64,000 nt of DNA, from assembly GCA_014237465.1 (NCBI GenBank), contig JABZFM010000015.1, forward strand, positions 1 to 64,000, given 5' to 3'. This document shows positions 24,325 to 32,349 of the stretch, in pieces. The DNA is from Desulfobacteraceae bacterium (GTDB taxonomy: Bacteria > Desulfobacterota > Desulfobacteria > Desulfobacterales > Desulfosalsimonadaceae). Position numbers and translations under genes: made by a program. A model generated the notes under the pieces. That model had not been told where the DNA came from and ran no database searches. It saw only the letters and a program-made list of their open reading frames with translations. Positions within the stretch are counted from its first letter, which is position 1, and the number at the start of each line of letters is the position of its first letter.

Positions 24325-25065
24325 ATGCAAGGGACCTATTCAAATGGCTTGATTTTACCGGACCTGATACCCGGCAAACTGATCAAACGGTATAAACGTT
24401 TTCTGGCGGATGTGGAACTTGAAAACGGCGAAGTGGTGACCGCTCACTGCCCGAACACAGGGACCATGAAAGCCTGTTCAGAACCGGGGAGAAAGGTATA
24501 TCTTTCATTTCATGATAATCCGAAGCGGAAATATAAATATACATGGGAAATCATCAAGATGCCCACATCACTGGTGGGCGTCAATACTTTGATTCCAAAT
24601 CGGCTGGTATATCATTCAATTAAAGCCGGGAGACTGGAGCCATTTGCCGAATATGATGAGGTCCGGTCGGAAGTAAAAGTCGGGGAAAAACACCGCCTGG
24701 ACCTGATGCTTTCGAAAAATGGCCCGAATCCGTATTATCCGGACCCGTGTTATATTGAAATTAAAAACTGTTCACTGGTGGAGGACGGGACTGCCTTTTT
24801 CCCGGACGCGGTAACTGTCCGCGGCCGAAACCACCTGATGGAACTCCAGCGGCTGGCATTTTCAGGTTTCCGGACGGTGATGTTCTTTCTTGTCAATCGC
24901 ATGGATGCGAAAATTTTCAAACCCGCAGATCACATAGACCCGGCTTACGGCAAAGAACTTCGGAAAGCGTATCAGAATGGTATTGAAATCATTGTGTACG
25001 ATGTTTCAATTGATCTTGACCAAAGAAAGGTTGTTCTGCGCAAGCCCGTTCCATTTCAGTTATGA
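24325..25065 (+). CDS. sfsA: SfsA family protein
   Basis: 246 residues with the SfsA layout: KRYKRFLADVELENGEVVTAHCPNTGTMKAC at the N-terminus (nucleic-acid-binding OB-like part), then VEIK-like CYIEIKNCSL, FFPDAVTVRGRNHLMEL and DHIDPAYGKEL, matching the nuclease-like C-terminal domain with Asp/Glu/Lys active-site residues. It was originally described as sugar-fermentation stimulation protein; DNA binding is the known property. AAAAAGGGATG lies before the ATG. It converges on the sigma-54 regulator gene with only 4 bases between stops. Confidence 0.93.
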   Translation: MQGTYSNGLILPDLIPGKLIKRYKRFLADVELENGEVVTAHCPNTGTMKACSEPGRKVYLSFHDNPKRKYKYTWEIIKMPTSLVGVNTLIPNRLVYHSIKAGRLEPFAEYDEVRSEVKVGEKHRLDLMLSKNGPNPYYPDPCYIEIKNCSLVEDGTAFFPDAVTVRGRNHLMELQRLAFSGFRTVMFFLVNRMDAKIFKPADHIDPAYGKELRKAYQNGIEIIVYDVSIDLDQRKVVLRKPVPFQL

Positions 25066-25069
25066 CGGA

Positions 25070-26431
25070 TCAGATTTTTTCAATGGATTCGGGAACCACA
25101 TCCGGATAATCATTTAGAAACCGGTAAAGAGTGGCACGCCCGACACCAAGCAGCCGAGCAGCCTTGGCCTTATTGTGACCGCTTTTTTCAAGGGCGGCCT
25201 GAACCGATTCAAAATCCAGTTTTTTCGACGGCCCCCGCCGGTGTTTATTTATCCGCAACTCAAACAATTCCATGGGAAGATCTTCCGGCCGGATAAAATT
25301 TCCGCTGCTTTTGACAATTGCATACTGAAGCGCATTCTGGAGTTGGCGAACATTTCCCGGCCAGGCGTAATCAATCATCAGGGAAATAGCTTCACTGCTG
25401 ATCACGATCTTTTTATCCCCACCGTCCCCGCTAAACTGCTTTAAAAAATATTCCACCAGAAGAGGGATATCATTATTCCTTTCCCGGAGGGGGGGAAGAT
25501 GGATAGGGATTACATTCAAGCGATAATAAAGATCTTCCCGAAAATTTTTATTTTTAACTTCTTTTTTCAAATCCGAATTCGTCGCACTGATGATCCGGAC
25601 ATTTACCGAAACAGTCTGTTCGCCGCCCACTTTTTCAAATTTGCCGGTCTGTAGAAACCGAAGCAACTTCACCTGCATTTCTTTTGAAAGCTCTGCCACT
25701 TCATCCAACAAAATGGTACCGCTGTCCGCCAGTTCAAATCGCCCTTTTTTATCTCTGATAGCCCCGGTAAAAGCACCCTTCACATGACCGAAAAGCTCAC
25801 TTTCAATCAACCCTTCAGGCAATGCGCCGCAATTGATGGGGACAAACGGCGCCCCTCCCCGCCGGCTAGCGGCATGAATCGCTTCTGCGACAAGTTCCTT
25901 GCCGGTTCCGGTTTCTCCGAAAATATGAACCGGATAGTCATATCCTGCTAAATCCCGAATCTGCTGATACACCTGAAGCATTTTCCGGTCACGACCGACG
26001 ATATTCGAATACCCGGTTAACTCACCGGTTCTCAAGCGAAACTGCACAATATCGGTGATATCCTTAATAAAGGCAATCACGCCGAAGACTTCACCACCTT
26101 CATCCCGCATCTTTGATACCGACATTTCGACATTTCGCGTTTCACCATCTTTTGTGACAAGCGTTACCGGGTACTCGGACTTATTCGGCACAAATGTGCT
26201 GCCGTCCCGGAATAAACACCTTTCCCCGCAAAAAGGCTCTCCAAATGCCTCATGACAATCGGTATTTAATACTTCGGACCGGCTGTAACCCGTAATCCTT
26301 TCCGCTTCCCGGTTAAAAAAGAAGATTCGGCGATTCAAATCATGGGCAATGATGCCCTCTTTTAAATTATCAAGAATCCGGACCAGGTTCTTTTCATTGG
26401 TCAATATTTGTTTAAATTTTTTTTCAGGCAT
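25070..26431 (-). CDS. Sigma-54-dependent PAS-domain transcriptional activator
   Basis: 453 residues. An N-terminal PAS domain (about 10-130) has a CxxxC pair (GEPFCGERCLF), possibly redox-active. The AAA+ domain has Walker A GETGTGKE, the sigma-54-contacting GAFTGA loop and Walker B ILLDEV. The C-terminal Fis-type helix-turn-helix reads AARLLGVGRATLYRFL. It activates sigma-54 promoters in response to a cytoplasmic signal. It lies next to a Crp/Fnr regulator gene in the same direction (55 bases). The target genes are not evident in this window. Confidence 0.93.
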   Translation of the reverse strand: MPEKKFKQILTNEKNLVRILDNLKEGIIAHDLNRRIFFFNREAERITGYSRSEVLNTDCHEAFGEPFCGERCLFRDGSTFVPNKSEYPVTLVTKDGETRNVEMSVSKMRDEGGEVFGVIAFIKDITDIVQFRLRTGELTGYSNIVGRDRKMLQVYQQIRDLAGYDYPVHIFGETGTGKELVAEAIHAASRRGGAPFVPINCGALPEGLIESELFGHVKGAFTGAIRDKKGRFELADSGTILLDEVAELSKEMQVKLLRFLQTGKFEKVGGEQTVSVNVRIISATNSDLKKEVKNKNFREDLYYRLNVIPIHLPPLRERNNDIPLLVEYFLKQFSGDGGDKKIVISSEAISLMIDYAWPGNVRQLQNALQYAIVKSSGNFIRPEDLPMELFELRINKHRRGPSKKLDFESVQAALEKSGHNKAKAARLLGVGRATLYRFLNDYPDVVPESIEKI

Positions 26432-26486
26432 AATTTTATAAATTTAGTCAACAATCATCAATTTGTCAAAATCTTCATCGAAAAAT

Positions 26487-27188
26487 TCATAATTTCTCAA
26501 TATCCGCGATCCGGCCGGTCTGGGCAAGCATCTCAAGGCCTTCGATATCCAGGAGTTTAATCTTTCTGCCCTGAACATCAATTAAATTCTGGCCTGCCAT
26601 TTTACTTAAAATTCTTGACAGCGTCTCGGGGATTGTCCCGAGCAGGCTGGCAAGCTGGGATTTTGAAATATTTAAATTGATGGTATCAGTTTTATCCTGT
26701 TCAATGGAAAGAATAAGCAAATGGGCGGCAAGTCTGCCGGGGACTTCTTTTAAGGACAGGTTTTCCACCTGAACGGTAAACTGGCGCAACCTTAAAGACA
26801 GGACAGCCAGCATGTTCAGGGCAATGGAGGGATTTTCAGTGATCAGGTTCACAATGGCTTTACGCGGAAAAAACAATGACCGGCACTTGCTGAGCGTTTC
26901 GGCATTGGCCGGAAACGTTTGCCCGGAAAACACCGGCACTTCTCCATACGGCTCACCCGGACCGAATATATGCAGTATTTGTTCTTTACCTTCCGGCGAG
27001 AGTTTAAAAATTTTGACCAGGCCCTCAACATTTATATAAAAGCCGTCTCCGTTATCCCCTTCGGTAAAAATCAACACATTTTTAACAAAATCTTTTTCAC
27101 GCGCAATTTTCAGCAATTCATCAATATGCTGATCCGGCAAACCTTTAAAGAGAATCGTTTGGGATATCAGTTCAAAATATTTTGTCAT
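26487..27188 (-). CDS. Crp/Fnr-family regulator, HcpR-like
   Basis: About 233 residues from ATG at 27188. An N-terminal cyclic-nucleotide-binding-type beta-barrel (EGDNGDGFYINVEGLVKIF, GPGEPYGEVPVFSG) is followed by a dimerisation helix and a C-terminal winged helix with SKSQLASLLGTIPETLSRILSKM. No N-terminal cysteine cluster of the classical Fnr type is present. In sulfate reducers, regulators of this subfamily (HcpR) control nitrosative-stress genes. It diverges from the HD/ferredoxin/reductase operon, and a palindrome, TTGAC-ATAA-GTCAA, lies 30 bases before its start, which fits autoregulation. Confidence 0.82.
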   Translation of the reverse strand: MTKYFELISQTILFKGLPDQHIDELLKIAREKDFVKNVLIFTEGDNGDGFYINVEGLVKIFKLSPEGKEQILHIFGPGEPYGEVPVFSGQTFPANAETLSKCRSLFFPRKAIVNLITENPSIALNMLAVLSLRLRQFTVQVENLSLKEVPGRLAAHLLILSIEQDKTDTINLNISKSQLASLLGTIPETLSRILSKMAGQNLIDVQGRKIKLLDIEGLEMLAQTGRIADIEKL

Positions 27189-27217
27189 TTTCAAAAAAAT
27201 TCACTTTTTTTATTTTT

Positions 27218-27231
27218 TTGACATAAGTCAA
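27218..27231. promoter_or_regulatory. Crp/Fnr-type palindrome TTGAC-N4-GTCAA
   Basis: TTGAC ATAA GTCAA is a perfect palindrome in the divergent region, closely resembling the FNR consensus TTGAT-N4-ATCAA. It is next to a Crp/Fnr-family gene, so binding by that protein is a natural guess. Confidence 0.5.
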
Positions 27232-27439
27232 TGCAGACCCGGCATTAAAACTGTAAGTTAGAAGTCAAAAATACGGATAAACCGATTCGATAATTAATGA
27301 TAACAAATAGATTTAATTTTAAAAAAAACGGAAATTCATATTATTATTTTAATTCATCGAATTGGTGATTATCTTAAAAACACAAAAGTTAAGTCTTCAT
27401 ACTATACAAATTGGTAAATATCAAACCCAGGACTTAACC

Positions 27440-27455
27440 ACTTAAATATTTAAGT
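27440..27455. promoter_or_regulatory. 16-bp perfect palindrome before the HD-domain gene
   Basis: ACTTAAATATTTAAGT is self-complementary and ends 20 bases before the ATG at 27476, just upstream of the ribosome site. A longer-range pair, GTTAAGTC (27388-27395) and GACTTAAC (27431-27438), lies on its left side. It could be an operator or a leader hairpin. Confidence 0.4.
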
Positions 27456-27475
27456 AACGTAATGGAGGGCTCACT

Positions 27476-28204
27476 ATGAAATGTCCCGGACAAGACAGCA
27501 GATACTGGAAACCCGATTCTATATTTGAGGCAAAATGCCCTGAATGCGGAAAAACAGTGGAATTTTTTAAAGATGATACCACCCGGAAATGCGGCCATTG
27601 CGGTCATCGTTTTGCCAACCCAAAACTGGATTTCGGATGTGCTGCCTATTGCAAATTCGCAGATCAGTGCATCGGCACCCTGCCGCCGGAAATTCTGGCG
27701 CAACGGGACGACCTGCTTAAAGACCGGATTGCCATTGAAATGAAAAAGTATTTTAAAACAGATTTTAAACGTATCGGCCATGCCTCCCGTGTTGCACGGT
27801 ATGCGCAAAAAATCGGTATGGCGGAAGGGGGAAATATGGCGGTCATCCTGGCGGCCGCTTATCTTCATGATATTGGAATCCATGAAGCGGAAAGGAAATT
27901 TAACTCCACCGCCGCTGTTTATCAGGAACAGGAAGGGCCTCCCATTGCCAGATCCATCATGGAGGGCCTAGGTGCAACCGAAGTTCTTATTGAAGAAGTA
28001 TGCGATATTATCGGTCACCACCATCATCCGAGAAAAAAAGAAACCCTTAACTTCAAAGTACTCTATGATGCGGACCTGATTGCCAATATTGAAGACAATC
28101 ATAAAGAAAAAACTGCTGAACCGGAAAAGATTAAAAAAATAATTGATTCTTCTTTTTTCACTAAAAACGGTAAAAAAATCGCAGCAGAACATTTACTTAA
28201 TTAA
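27476..28204 (+). CDS. Zinc-ribbon plus HD-domain phosphohydrolase
   Basis: 242 residues. The N-terminal part has CPECGKTVEFF and CGHCGHRF (zinc ribbon) and a further Cys group (GCAAYCKFADQC). The HD domain follows, with metal ligands in GHASRVARYAQK, AYLHDIGIHE, IIGHHHHP and DADLIAN. HD proteins hydrolyse nucleotides or other phosphoesters. GGAGGG stands before the ATG. It is first in a three-gene operon with iron-sulfur proteins, which suggests redox-controlled hydrolase activity, as an inference. Confidence 0.82.
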   Translation: MKCPGQDSRYWKPDSIFEAKCPECGKTVEFFKDDTTRKCGHCGHRFANPKLDFGCAAYCKFADQCIGTLPPEILAQRDDLLKDRIAIEMKKYFKTDFKRIGHASRVARYAQKIGMAEGGNMAVILAAAYLHDIGIHEAERKFNSTAAVYQEQEGPPIARSIMEGLGATEVLIEEVCDIIGHHHHPRKKETLNFKVLYDADLIANIEDNHKEKTAEPEKIKKIIDSSFFTKNGKKIAAEHLLN

Positions 28205-28228
28205 AAATAACAGGACAGGAGAAAAGAT

Positions 28229-29008
28229 ATGAAAACAATGCGTAAAATAATTGAAATAGACGATGAACTCTGCGACGGCTGCGGACAATGTGTCCCGTCA
28301 TGCGCGGAAGGGGCAATCCAGATTATTGACGGGAAAGCCCGGATAATTGCCGAAAATTTATGCGACGGGCTGGGGGCCTGCATGGGGGATTGTCCCAACG
28401 GCGCCCTGAAAATAATCGAACGGGAAGCACATGAATTTGATGAAGAAGCGGTTGAAAAACATCTGGCGGAAACATCTAAAAAAGAGGACGAAAAACCGGT
28501 CATGGCCTGCGGTTGTGCGTCACAGCACATACAGACATTATCCCCGGCCAACACCATTAAATGCAATGATGAAGAAGTGAGAATTACATCAAATCAGTCG
28601 TCAGCACTATCCAACTGGCCGGTCCAGATCCGTCTGATCCCGCCGCAAGCGCCTTTTCTGAAAAATGCGGACCTGCTAATTACTGCGGACTGTGCCGCCG
28701 TGGCATACCCCAGCCTGCACAGCAGCCTGCTTGCCGGAAAAATTATCATGATGGGGTGCCCGAAGTTTGATGATACGGAAGAATATATTGAAAAATTTAA
28801 AGCAATCTTTTCAACGGCAAATATTAAAAGTTTGACCATTGTATTAATGGAAGTGCCCTGCTGTTCCGGACTCCCCTGGATTGTTAAAAAAGGTCTGGAA
28901 GCGGCAAAAGCCGACATCCCGACCACAGAAATCATTATTGGCGCACGGGGAAATATGATATCTAAAACAGATAGTGCAGATGACAACCGCAACCTTCACA
29001 TTGCATAA
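28229..29008 (+). CDS. 4Fe-4S ferredoxin-domain protein
   Basis: 259 residues. Residues 10-70 hold a ferredoxin-like pair. CDGCGQCVPSCAEGAIQI is complete. In the second cluster motif (CDGLGACMGDCPNGAL) the second Cys position is Leu, so that cluster may be 3Fe-4S or bound differently. A long C-terminal part with MACGCASQ, LITADCAAVAYPS, MMGCPKFDD and PCCSGLPW resembles a domain found in hybrid-cluster-protein neighbourhoods (recalled, not searched). CAGGAGA lies before the ATG. It is second in the operon, 24 bases after the HD gene. Confidence 0.75.
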   Translation: MKTMRKIIEIDDELCDGCGQCVPSCAEGAIQIIDGKARIIAENLCDGLGACMGDCPNGALKIIEREAHEFDEEAVEKHLAETSKKEDEKPVMACGCASQHIQTLSPANTIKCNDEEVRITSNQSSALSNWPVQIRLIPPQAPFLKNADLLITADCAAVAYPSLHSSLLAGKIIMMGCPKFDDTEEYIEKFKAIFSTANIKSLTIVLMEVPCCSGLPWIVKKGLEAAKADIPTTEIIIGARGNMISKTDSADDNRNLHIA

Positions 29009-29023
29009 ACCGGATAATCTACC

Positions 29024-29830
29024 ATGAAATGGGAAAAAGACGCTGAAAAAGCAATCCAAAAGGTCCCTTTTTTTGTCCGGAAAAAGGTAAAAGCGCGTGT
29101 TGAAAAAGAAGCAGGAGACACAGGAAAAATCATTGTGTCTCTTGCTGATGTGAAGGCCACCCAAAAGCGATTTCTGAAAAAAATGGACGCTGAAATCAGG
29201 GGATTTCAGTTAGACGCCTGTTTTGGTTCCAGCGGATGTCCGAATCAAATTTTTAATACCGGAATACAAAGCAAAATTGAAGATTTGTTAAAAAAAGAAG
29301 ATTTGCTGGGTTTTCTACGAAACCAAGTGAAAGGCGATCTCAAATTTCACCATGAATTCAGGATGACCGTTTCTGACTGCCCCAATGCATGCTCCCAACC
29401 CCAGATCAAGGACATCGGGATCATTGGCGCCCAAACCCCTTATGTCACAGAAAATGAATGTATCGGATGCATGGAATGTGTCAGTATCTGTAAGGAAAAG
29501 GCCATCATCATCGATGAGACGCAAAATATACCCATCATCGATGATGAATTGTGCGTTGCCTGCGGACAATGCATTGATGTGTGCCCTACCCGTACTATTG
29601 AAACACATCAGCAGGGGTACCGGATTCAGATAGGCGGCAAGCTCGGCAGGCATCCGCGGCTTGCCGAAGAATTACCTGGAATATATTCCGATCCGGAAGT
29701 GTTTGATATTCTCCGCCGCTGCATAAAATACTACAAGGCCAACAGTGAGAATGGTGAACGGTTTGCCGAACTTGTTGCCCGAGATAATACTTTTGTTCCG
29801 AAATTAATCCGAGGAATTAAGGATTTATAA
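29024..29830 (+). CDS. Small sulfite/nitrite-reductase-like protein with two 4Fe-4S clusters
   Basis: 268 residues. An N-terminal helical segment (PFFVRKKVKARVEKEA) is of the type found at the end of protochlorophyllide reductases. A half siroheme-reductase-type domain follows, with the Cys pattern ACFGSSGCPN and DCPNACSQPQIKDIG. A bacterial ferredoxin insert (CIGCMECVSICKEKA, CVACGQCIDVCP) comes next. It looks like a reduced dissimilatory-sulfite-reductase relative; siroheme binding is uncertain because only one half is present. It is third in the operon controlled from the Crp/Fnr divergent region. The substrate could be sulfite, nitrite or none. Confidence 0.75.
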   Translation: MKWEKDAEKAIQKVPFFVRKKVKARVEKEAGDTGKIIVSLADVKATQKRFLKKMDAEIRGFQLDACFGSSGCPNQIFNTGIQSKIEDLLKKEDLLGFLRNQVKGDLKFHHEFRMTVSDCPNACSQPQIKDIGIIGAQTPYVTENECIGCMECVSICKEKAIIIDETQNIPIIDDELCVACGQCIDVCPTRTIETHQQGYRIQIGGKLGRHPRLAEELPGIYSDPEVFDILRRCIKYYKANSENGERFAELVARDNTFVPKLIRGIKDL

Positions 29831-30117
29831 AAACCTGTAATTTCTCAATAAATCCATGCGACAGATACTGGATTCCAGCCTTCGCAGGGGTGACGATTCA
29901 TGAGAAGTGCCTGTCGCTCATCACTCCTGTGAAAGCAGGGATCCAGCTGTAGGTCGGGATTCTTTCCCGACAAATGAGCATGCCATATCAATCACCGGGT
30001 AAGAAACCCGGCCTACTTTGAAAAAATCTGGGAACTGAATTAATAGCCCTTCAGTCTTCAGCCTTCTACTTTATATAAAAAATAATTTAATTTCTATAAT
30101 TTCGAAAATCTGCTTCG
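29831..30117. repeat. Composite of two dispersed inverted repeats
   Basis: A TCTCAATAAAT segment like the MITE ends at 6.2/16.0 kb appears at 29842. Then an inverted repeat at 29868-29946 (CTGGATTCCAGCCTTCGCAG paired with AAGCAGGGATCCAG) and the GTAGGTCGGG element (29949-30016, counterpart of 2941-3005) follow. No gene is present. Confidence 0.65.
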
Positions 30118-30241
30118 ATGGCAAAAAAAAAGCTCCAAGTTCAAGGCGCGCAAATCCTAAGTAATGATTCGTACTTTTCGTACAATGAAGAAACGAAGGA
30201 TGTAGCGCAACGCAGAAATTGGACTTTTTACGCAGCCATCA
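30118..30241. mobile_element. MITE-like element, second copy of the 13.4-kb family
   Basis: It is near-identical, inverted, to 13420-13545, with the common core GTACTTTTCGTAC and the end GGACTTTTTACGCAGCCATC. The USP gene stop TGA (30239-30241) is formed by the element end. Confidence 0.7.
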
Positions 30242-31141
30242 TTTCTGACAGATCGACAATACCGGACACGGCGCTCTTCGAATCACCCGGTCGGTTGTGG
30301 ATCCCACGAGAAGATCCTCAACCATTCCATGTCCCCGGATACCCAAAGCAATCAGGTCAATATCATTGATTTCCGCATAGCGAATGATTTCCGCATAGGG
30401 CTTGCCCACCAGCAGATGAGTTTGAAGGGTCAGCCAATTCAGGGCCTCATCCGGAACCATTGACTTAAGCCGCCCTTTGATCATATCAAATAAATCCTGC
30501 TTGAATTTATCTCCCTGTTCGGCGGGTATTTTAAAAAGGTCTTTGTAGCCGGACGGCTCCACCACATGGACCATGTGCAGTTCGCTTTCAAATTCCTGGG
30601 CCATACTGAGGCTGTTTTTAAAGGCAAGATCCGAATCAGATGAAAAATCGCACCCCACCAGAATCCGCTTAAACGGAAACCTCTGAAGTTTTGGTTCGGA
30701 TCCATCTTCGGTACCACGCAAAACCAGCAACGGACAAGGCAGCGTACGCATCAGGCGTTCCGTAACAGATCCGAGAAAAAACCGTTTTAAACCGGATCGG
30801 CCATGGGTTGCGGTTATCACAAGATCCGCATTAAACTCTACTACCAGGCGGAAAATTTCTTCAGTGGTGTTTCCCAGTGTGACAAGGGCCTGAGAATCTA
30901 TGGACTCATTGCCGACCAGACGACTGATTTCACTCCGCGCGTAGTCCATAAACCGATTCTGGTGTTCAATCGGGCCGCTAACAGCTTCTCCGTACATCGA
31001 AACAGTCGGAAAATCAACAACATGGCAGACGATCAACTTAGCATTAAATTCCTTGGCCAAGGTGATGCCGTATGCCACGACCTCTTCCGCTAACTTTGAA
31101 AAATCAGTGGCACAAAATATAGTATTAATCTGTCTTCTCAT
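30239..31141 (-). CDS. Double universal stress protein (USP) domain protein
   Basis: 300 residues, two tandem USP domains (about 1-145 and 155-300). Each has a TATHGRSGL...LGSVTERL or GIRGHGMVEDLLVGSTTDRV nucleotide-binding motif (GxxG near a later GS/T), so both halves may bind ATP. It is cytoplasmic with a general stress role, target unknown. CAAGGAGG lies before the ATG. Its stop codon lies in the end of the inverted-repeat element at 30118-30241. Confidence 0.9.
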   Translation of the reverse strand: MRRQINTIFCATDFSKLAEEVVAYGITLAKEFNAKLIVCHVVDFPTVSMYGEAVSGPIEHQNRFMDYARSEISRLVGNESIDSQALVTLGNTTEEIFRLVVEFNADLVITATHGRSGLKRFFLGSVTERLMRTLPCPLLVLRGTEDGSEPKLQRFPFKRILVGCDFSSDSDLAFKNSLSMAQEFESELHMVHVVEPSGYKDLFKIPAEQGDKFKQDLFDMIKGRLKSMVPDEALNWLTLQTHLLVGKPYAEIIRYAEINDIDLIALGIRGHGMVEDLLVGSTTDRVIRRAPCPVLSICQK

Positions 31142-31741
31142 GATGTCGGTCCTCCTTGTTTAAATTTTTTGTTTGACCGTCACCTGCTTGGTATTTTTTA
31201 TTTTAACACAGTCCAAGCCCTTAAACAATATTTAGATCATATTTAGATCAATTCGGTCCAATTTAATAAAAAATCTTCTGTGAGCCGCGATTATCTTGAC
31301 TTTTCATAAGATATTAGCTGAATTTTTTAACCGTTACTCTCCAAACCTTATTTCAATTTCATTGACCTGTTTCATTGCTATTTCACTTGAAAAGAAAAAA
31401 AGTATTGACTTAGAAAGGTTAAAACAAGTATTGTACTGAACGGTCAGATTATTTACTTTTCCATAAAAATGATAGCGATAAAACAGCACTGGCGGAAAGC
31501 TGGCTATAAATTCGATAGTGCCAAACGAAAACCGCCAATCTTCCCAATTTCCGGCTTTAATTTAGGGTTGGGCTCAAATTTTAATCCTCAAAATACTCCA
31601 TGCTATAAATTGAGATATAATTCAAACAAAGGACCAAACATTGATGGATTCGTAAAAAGTCATAAAATGGCTGTTTATTGACTTTTGCCATTTATAAATT
31701 CAATATGTTAAAAGACCGCCGCCCTCAAAATCCGACTTTTT
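31142..31741. other. Long non-coding region upstream of TetR/acylase genes
   Basis: 600 AT-rich bases. It contains a candidate promoter (31405-31434), a CTGA-N4-TCAG symmetry and an inverted-repeat element. A 70-codon open frame at 31469-31681 has no ribosome site or recognisable sequence and was not called. Confidence 0.55.
31405..31447 (+). promoter_or_regulatory. Candidate promoter with operator-like symmetry
   Basis: TTGACT (31405-31410), an 18-base spacer and TATTGT (31429-31434), followed at once by CTGA-ACGG-TCAG (31436-31447). The TetR gene downstream could act here. The start codon is about 300 bases away, so a long leader would result. Confidence 0.35.
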
Positions 31742-31754
31742 ATGGAGACATCAA
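31641..31754. mobile_element. MITE-like element overlapping the TetR start
   Basis: The left end TTGATGGATTCGTAAAAAGT and right end ACTTTTTATGGAGACATCAA are imperfect inverted copies and belong to the TTGATGG/AAAAAGTC family. The TetR ATG (31742) lies within the right end. Confidence 0.5.
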
Positions 31755-32335
31755 CATTGAAAAATCATAATATTGTTAAAACCGCGCGAGGTGAAAGCAG
31801 CCGAAAAAAAATTTTGGAAACAACGCGTATTCTTATAGGAAAATCTGACAGCAACAGTGTCACACTAGATCAAATCGCCGATAAGTGCAAAATTTCAAAG
31901 AGCAGTATCCTCTGGCACTTTGGAAGTAAGGAAGCACTTTTTATAAAAGTGATTGACACTGTATTTCACAGATTGGAAGAGGCATTCTTAGCTAAATATC
32001 CAGCAGATTTAACTCCTTTTGAAAAATTCAAACATTTTTTACACGATTATGAAAGCTTACTTGATGAACAGCCGGAGATCCCAATCATATTTTTCTCTTT
32101 TGTTTTTAATAATAAGACCCGGGAAAAAATTGAATACAGGATTCGTGATATATATATACAAAATAGAGCGGCTTTCATTCAACAACTGGATATATCTGAA
32201 AATATGGCAGCTATCATAGTCGGTATGCTAAACGGGATTGTTATACAAGCGAATGTTGACCCGAAACGTATTAACATCAAGGAAGTTTTTAATGAATTGA
32301 TCTCGTTTCTGAGGTCTCTTGTGGAAAAAAACTAA
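31742..32335 (+). CDS. TetR/AcrR-family transcriptional regulator
   Basis: 197 residues. The N-terminal helix-turn-helix has SRKKILETTRILIGK, VTLDQIADKCKISKSSILWHFGSKEALFIKVI, the classic TetR pattern. The C-terminal ligand domain is diverse. The start codon falls in the end of an inverted-repeat element, with no clear ribosome site, so the start is uncertain. It is 14 bases upstream of the acylase gene and probably controls it. Confidence 0.87.
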   Translation: METSTLKNHNIVKTARGESSRKKILETTRILIGKSDSNSVTLDQIADKCKISKSSILWHFGSKEALFIKVIDTVFHRLEEAFLAKYPADLTPFEKFKHFLHDYESLLDEQPEIPIIFFSFVFNNKTREKIEYRIRDIYIQNRAAFIQQLDISENMAAIIVGMLNGIVIQANVDPKRINIKEVFNELISFLRSLVEKN

Positions 32336-32349
32336 AACCAGGAGGGAAT

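Noticed and set aside
27388-27438. GTTAAGTC/GACTTAAC pair as a terminator
   Set aside because: Loop of 35 bases and no U-run; kept only as a note near the palindrome.
31469-31681. 70-codon open frame upstream of TetR
   Set aside because: No ribosome site or recognisable motif, and its end enters the inverted-repeat element; not called.
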